Assembly: GCA_032717465.1 (NCBI GenBank)
Contig: CM064670.1
Coordinates: 20,463,637-20,527,636, forward strand
Length of the DNA: 64,000 nucleotides
Reading direction: 5' to 3'
Source of the DNA: Coenobita brevimanus
Taxonomy: Eukaryota; Arthropoda; Malacostraca; Decapoda; Coenobitidae
In this document: positions 60,016 through 64,000 of the stretch, in pieces
Layout: the number at the start of each line of letters is the position of its first letter
Numbering within the stretch: position 1 is the stretch's first letter
Notes under the pieces: model-generated
What the model was told of the DNA's origin: nothing
The model's database searches: none
The model's input: only the letters and a program-made list of their open reading frames with translations
Made by a program: the position numbers and the translations under genes

Positions 60016-60091
60016 CTAATAATGGTAAGACTGAGAGTGATTAAGAGTGAAGTGGATTTAGGGCGATGGTGATAGTGATTATAATAATTGT

Positions 60092-60130
60092 GAATACAAC
60101 AACAACAACAACAACAATAATAATAATAAT
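60092..60130. repeat. (AAC)n(AAT)n microsatellite
   Basis: A short ACA run grading into an ATA run. Confidence 0.9.
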
Positions 60131-60206
60131 TTCATGCAGCTCTGTGTCAGAAAAAAAAGACAGTGCTATGACTCGACGTCACATCCACAGCACTTCTTCA
60201 TGACTA

Positions 60207-61100
60207 TACCTCATACCAATTAATCTGGCCAGGTATGTATGGCAACACTGTTCCGGCAGAGATTCTGATTGGATGGAGGTGTTTGTTCGATTTCGTTGTT
60301 GCTAAAACTGATACTCTTTTTATTATCAGATGTGATACTGAGTTTGTCGACAATACAATGGTCAAAAGCAATAAGAAATCCGTTATATACTTATCAGCAA
60401 TGAAATTTTCGTAGGAAGATAGAGATATTGCGTCAACAAAGTATTATGACAGTCCAAGTCAAGGTCAGCGTTCGAACAATTCCTTTAAATCTCTGACACT
60501 CCCTAATATAACAGAAAATTAAGGAAACTTGCTTAACCTAAGCGTTGGTATAACAATTAAATTTTTGAGATCAGTCCGTACTGTGATAACAGAGGATATA
60601 TGATGAAATAGTTTTCATTTAGCCTACTTTGATTTTTCGCGATTTTTTCAAACCTCCCGCCCCGCAGAACTAGTCTTTTCATTAGAATTTTTAATTATTC
60701 AGAGTTGTGGCACGATTTAAGGGTGCAGGCTGATCTTAAAATTTAAATGTGTGTTACACCAACGCTTAGATTAAGTAAGTTTCCTTAATTTTCTGTTACG
60801 TTACGGAGTGTCGGAGATTTAAAGGAATTGTTCGAATGCTGACCTTGACTTGGACTGTTATAATACTTTGTTGACGCAATATCTCTATCTTCCTACGAAA
60901 ATTTCATTGTTGATAAGTATATAACGGATTTCTTATTCCTTTTGACCATTGTATTGTCGACAAACTCAGTATCACATCTGATAATAAAAAGAGTATCAGT
61001 TTTAGCAACAACAAAATCGAACAAACACCTCCAGCCAATCAGAATCTCTGCCGGAACAGTGTTGCCATACATGCCTGGCCAGATTAATTGGTATGAGGTA
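60207..61100. mobile_element. Foldback element with about 347-bp inverted arms
   Basis: Left arm 60207 to about 60553 and right arm about 60752-61100 are reverse complements with only scattered mismatches. Both ends read TACCTCATACCAATTAATC outward. TA dinucleotides flank it (60205-60206 and 61101-61102), fitting a Tc1/mariner-type target. The central loop of about 200 bases has no transposase. A transcript across this intron would fold into a long near-perfect duplex. Non-autonomous MITE/foldback class. Confidence 0.88.
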
Positions 61101-61237
61101 TAGCACCAAATTCTAGTATTAATATATGGCTACATCTCAGCATTCAAGTCAGAGAGATGGAAGTTTTAGACCAAGTTAAATTAAAATGGATATATCAAAC
61201 ATTCACAATCAAACTCGAGTGACTGAGTGAAAAATGA

Positions 61238-61262
61238 ATAAATAAATAAATAAATAAATAAA
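61238..61262. repeat. (AAAT)n microsatellite
   Basis: About six copies of AATA. A degenerate TCTA/GCTGGCTG region follows at 61450-61520. Confidence 0.9.
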
Positions 61263-61582
61263 ATGTAAATATATATCACTAAACAAAACAGAATCTGATA
61301 ATACACTTGGACACCAAAAATAACAATACGGAGACAAATATGCTTATCACGAAATATTTATTATCTTTCCGTATCGACAACGTGTCATTCAGTACATTCT
61401 CGCCACAACCATACGATTTTTACCAGGCTTAAAAGATTTTTCTTATCAATCAATCTATCTAGGTAGCTAGCTATCTTCTGGCTGGCTGGCTGTTTGTCTG
61501 TCTATTTATCTATCTCTGTGTCCCTGCCTCTCTACCTATTTCTCTTCATTTGTTCCATCAGTACAAGATGTCTTTCCTAAGC

Positions 61583-61737
61583 TGAATGAAATCGTCTGGA
61601 GTAAGTTTGAACATTGAATAAAGTCGTCCAGATGCAGAGTGAACACTGGATACAGTCGTCTGAAAGCAGCTTGAACAACTACAATCATCTGAAGGCAAAT
61701 TGAACGCTGAATAAATCGTCTGAGGGAAGCTCGAGCG
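61583..61737. repeat. About 31-bp degenerate repeat, five copies
   Basis: Each copy has the form TGAATAAAGTCGTCTGAA then GCTTGAAC. Copies begin near 61583, 61614, 61645, 61678 and 61707. Intronic; no coding content claimed. Confidence 0.7.
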
Positions 61738-61848
61738 ATAAAATACGTCCTCGTAGTGAAGCAATTGATCCCTTCACCACGATGATATGGTTTTTGTTGC
61801 TGCTGCTGGATGGTATTATTCAGCTTAGGAGACCCCTGATAATGAGTT

Positions 61849-61965
<117 letters not shown>

Positions 61966-62164
61966 CAGCCTACCTATCTACCTGTAACCGGCATTCATAA
62001 TATCTGCATCATCCTGGCCCCCAATCAAGGCTGCATCTAATATTCTGGATTCGAAACATTGGTCTTAGGCCGAAGAAAATAGTCTGGCGAAAACAAGAAG
62101 TATTTAAGATTATGGTTTCCTTTGCCTAACTTGCAGCAGCATGGGTCAGGAGTGAACAGGTGAG

Positions 62165-62455
62165 AAAGCTGAGCTGAGCTAGGTTAGATTATGTTAAGTT
62201 CGGTTAGGTAAGGACAGGTAAGACTAGGTTAGGTTAGGATTAGTTAGGTTAGGCTACGTAAGAAAATGTTAGATTTAGTAAGAATGGGGTGGTCTTGATT
62301 AAGTTAGGTAGAGATAGGTTATATTAGCTTAAGTTAGACTAGGTTAAACTAGGTAAGAACAAGATAGGTCAGGGTAGGATAGAATAGGCTAGGCTACATA
62401 AAGCAGGATGGGCTAGGTTAGATTAGGTTCTTTAGGTTTGGCTAGATCAGGATAA
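62165..62455. repeat. Degenerate TTAGG-like pentamer region
   Basis: Dense GGTTA, AGGTTAG and TAGGTTAGGTTAGG motifs with many substitutions over about 290 bases. TTAGG is the usual arthropod telomere repeat. No long perfect run is present, so this is a degenerate interstitial repeat inside an intron. Confidence 0.65.
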
Positions 62456-62498
62456 GTTCGGTTAGTTTATCCCCTCCCCCCTCTGTTTTGTAGCCTAC

Positions 62499-62633
62499 CT
62501 CTGAGCCATTAAGGTGCAGACTGAATGGCTTGCTGATGTCCTCATTCTCAATGGGATGGTATTCGATAGGTACTGGGGCGCTGAGATCACAGTGCAGCTC
62601 GTCGTGGAAATCCCCCATCTCGACGTTGCTCAT
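62499..62633 (-). CDS. Large lipid transfer protein, second recognised exon (LPD_N domain)
   Basis: Forty-five codons on the minus strand, AG acceptor at 62634-62635, GTAGGC donor after it; phase 0 on both sides. The product starts MSNVEMGDFHDELHCDLSAP and ends ISKPFSLHLNGSE. Joined to the previous exon it reads through V-I-F-Q then M-S-N-V, the position where vitellogenin/apolipophorin/clotting-protein relatives read Q-L-x-N-V-x-x-G-x-x-N. NGS is a possible N-glycosylation site, fitting a secreted protein; one Cys is present. The ATG at its start is an internal Met, not a translation start. Whether the protein is a vitellogenin, an apolipophorin-like lipoprotein or a clottable protein cannot be told from this part. 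Confidence 0.68.
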
Positions 62634-62699
62634 CTATCGGAGTAACATTAGTCAAACACATTATAGCCAGTTGCTGCCCCTTTATTACCTCCCACCAAT

Positions 62700-62935
62700 A
62701 CAGGATACTGAACAAAACAGGGTCACACTGCACAATATAGGGTGACACTGCACACACTCCAGTACCATCAACTGCTCATACTAAGGTCACATTATCCATA
62801 GTATGGTCACATTACACATACCAGGGTCATGCTGCACACACTGGAGTCGCACTACATACAATAGGGTCACATTCAACAAGCACTTCGTTCATACTGCACA
62901 AACACTAGGGTCACACTGCACATTTCCAAGTCACA
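62700..62935. repeat. GGGTCACACTGCACA-type degenerate minisatellite
   Basis: About eight irregular repeats of AGGGTCACACTGCACA with variable spacers of 10-20 bases, filling most of the 333-bp intron between the first two recognised exons. Confidence 0.75.
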
Positions 62936-62966
62936 TTGCATTTTTATGAATATGGAAAAGGGGTAC

Positions 62967-63124
62967 CTGAAAGATAACTATGTCTCCCTCCGTGACCTGC
63001 ATGGTGAGGTCAGCCTGCAATCCAATTGCCGAGTACTGCTGCTTGAGGGACGGCAGCCCCGCCACTACACGACTGCTGTAGCGGAACTGGTACTCCACTC
63101 CACTTGTGAACCCCTCCACCAAGC
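62967..63124 (-). CDS. Large lipid transfer protein, first recognised exon (LPD_N domain)
   Basis: 158 bp on the minus strand: two bases completing a codon from an upstream exon, then 52 codons. AG acceptor at 63125-63126 behind a pyrimidine tract; GTACCC donor after the last codon. The product has FTSGVEYQFRYSSRV, AGLPSLKQQYSAIGLQADLT and QVTEGDIVIFQ. This is the opening of the lipoprotein N-terminal domain, where relatives show G-K-E-Y-V-Y-x-Y-x-G-R-V, T-G-I-P and Y-S-G-L-G-I-Q-A. The signal peptide and first exon should lie beyond 63.3 kb or off the window. Partners in function would be lipid cargo and, in most relatives, a secreted lipoprotein particle. Confidence 0.7.
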
Positions 63125-63209
63125 CTACAGAGGGAGAGAGTAAGAGAGAGTCAGAGTGTGTGAAGGTAAGAGAGAGGCACCATTGCCCCAAACCACTTGG
63201 GAACCCCTC

Positions 63210-63210
63210 C

Positions 63211-63252
<42 letters not shown>
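63210..63252. repeat. (CA)n microsatellite
   Basis: About 40 bases of CA just upstream (in gene orientation) of the first recognised lipid-transfer-protein exon. Confidence 0.95.
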
Positions 63253-63254
<2 letters not shown>

Positions 63255-63303
63255 AGATGAGCTGTCAGCTGAGATAGGTTAACTTAAAAGGAAGATTAGT
63301 GAA

Positions 63304-63995
63304 ATGGCAAGCACAGTTGTCAACCATGAGAATATTATGGATGAGTTCAGAAATGATACAGAGACAATTAGGCAAGCAAGTAGTCTGATAGATCAGAGCA
63401 GTGATACTGAGGAGAAGATAACCCAGGTGAATGAAGCAATTGAAAGTTACAAAAATGATTTGGAAACTATGTATGCTGAAATGGTGAAAGTAAAGAAAGA
63501 CTTAGAAACAAGAGTCGAAAAAAAATATATATTAAAATGTGAAAAAAGTATCCAAAACAACCCAAAATTAGTCAAAGATTCAGCAGATATCAACAAATCT
63601 ATAGTAATCACTGATATAGAGGAGGAAGAAAAAAAAAAAAGATTTCAGAGACAATACAGGGATGACAAATAATGAGCATATTGAAGGCAGTATCAGAGGA
63701 AATCTGTAATAAAGACATGGAGGAACACAAAAGGCTAGGGATATATGAGAGAAGTAAGTCAAGGCCCCTGAAAATAGCCCTTGAGAGTGTGAACACTGTG
63801 GAGGAGATACTAAAAAATGCAGACTTATGCAAAAAAAAAAAAAAAAAAAAAAGGAATTTAAAAATGGATGGATAAAAAAGATGCCTAACTCATGAGGAAT
63901 TGGGATTACTAAAAGTAAAGAGGGAGGAGGCAAAAACAAAGAACGAGGGAAGATCAGAGAAAGAAAAGAGTACATTTTTTTTTACAAAGTAATTG
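63304..63995 (+). pseudogene. Non-LTR retrotransposon ORF1 fragment, coiled-coil type
   Basis: Two open pieces on the plus strand: 63304-63672 (122 codons from M-A-S-T-V-V) is Glu/Lys-rich and likely coiled coil; 63672-63875 continues with KDMEEHKRLGIYERSKSRPL, KIALESVNTVEEILKNA, a Lys run from an A-homopolymer (63829-63851), and, after a shift, LTHEELGLLKVKREEAKTKN. This resembles the C-terminal RNA-binding half of CR1/L2-group ORF1 proteins (SRPLKIxFES...ILK motif). It may be a relative of the 5.1-kb element's ORF1, but no PHD finger is seen here. The frame is broken at the homopolymers; the window ends before ORF2. Confidence 0.6.
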
Positions 63996-64000
63996 GATTC

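Noticed and set aside
59647..60072. Val/Met-rich, Leu/Pro-rich and Thr/Ile-rich open frames on both strands
   Set aside because: Products of the GGTAGTGATGGTAAC minisatellite in an intron.
62165..62455. True telomere end
   Set aside because: Too degenerate and followed by exons and other sequence on both sides.

Overview
The window reads as animal (arthropod) genomic DNA, most probably a decapod crustacean. The evidence is dense microsatellites, several decayed non-LTR retrotransposons (PHD-finger ORF1, RTE and I/Jockey types), a PR-then-IN LTR element, degenerate TTAGG-like repeats, and three phase-compatible exons (minus strand, 59.5-63.1 kb) of a large lipid transfer protein with the N-terminal lipoprotein domain. 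The species cannot be fixed from sequence alone. No bacterial-style operons, RNA genes or complete host genes were seen.

Layout. 1-1.54 kb: C-rich block with a 24-bp perfect palindrome and an 11-copy 36-bp minisatellite whose conserved half folds into a hairpin with a variable three-base loop. 1.54-4.8 kb: mostly featureless, with one 256-bp inverted-repeat MITE. 5.1-7.54 kb: two juxtaposed broken non-LTR elements, a PHD-finger ORF1/endonuclease type and then the endonuclease half of an RTE-type element. 7.54-47.96 kb: the dominant feature, a head-to-tail array of about 4.8-kb units made of one LTR (about 1.1 kb) and one internal region (about 3.7 kb) of a truncated Ty3/gypsy element on the minus strand. 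There are nine LTRs, eight full internal regions and one partial one. 47.96-53.24 kb: an I/Jockey-type non-LTR element with intact ORF1 and frameshifted ORF2, running into a 100-base assembly gap. 53.3-55.6 kb: simple repeats and minisatellites. 55.6-58.9 kb: two more RTE-type remnants, both minus strand. 59.5-63.1 kb: the three lipid-transfer-protein exons, with introns holding a foldback element (894 bp, arms of about 347 bp) and tandem repeats. 63.3-64 kb: ORF1 of another non-LTR element.

Main interpretation. The LTR array looks like a retrotransposon turned into a satellite. Units 3-8 share the same nonsense codons, a codon loss in the protease active site and a small nested RTE insertion in the LTR; LTRs 4-9 have also lost the terminal dinucleotide. 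Dead copies cannot spread by their own retrotransposition in register, so DNA-level amplification (unequal exchange or rolling-circle reinsertion) is the best explanation. Single-base and short-patch differences between units argue against a simple assembly duplication, though read-level proof is absent. Nothing here looks like a working new defence or metabolic system; the best candidates for novelty are the array and the hairpin minisatellite.
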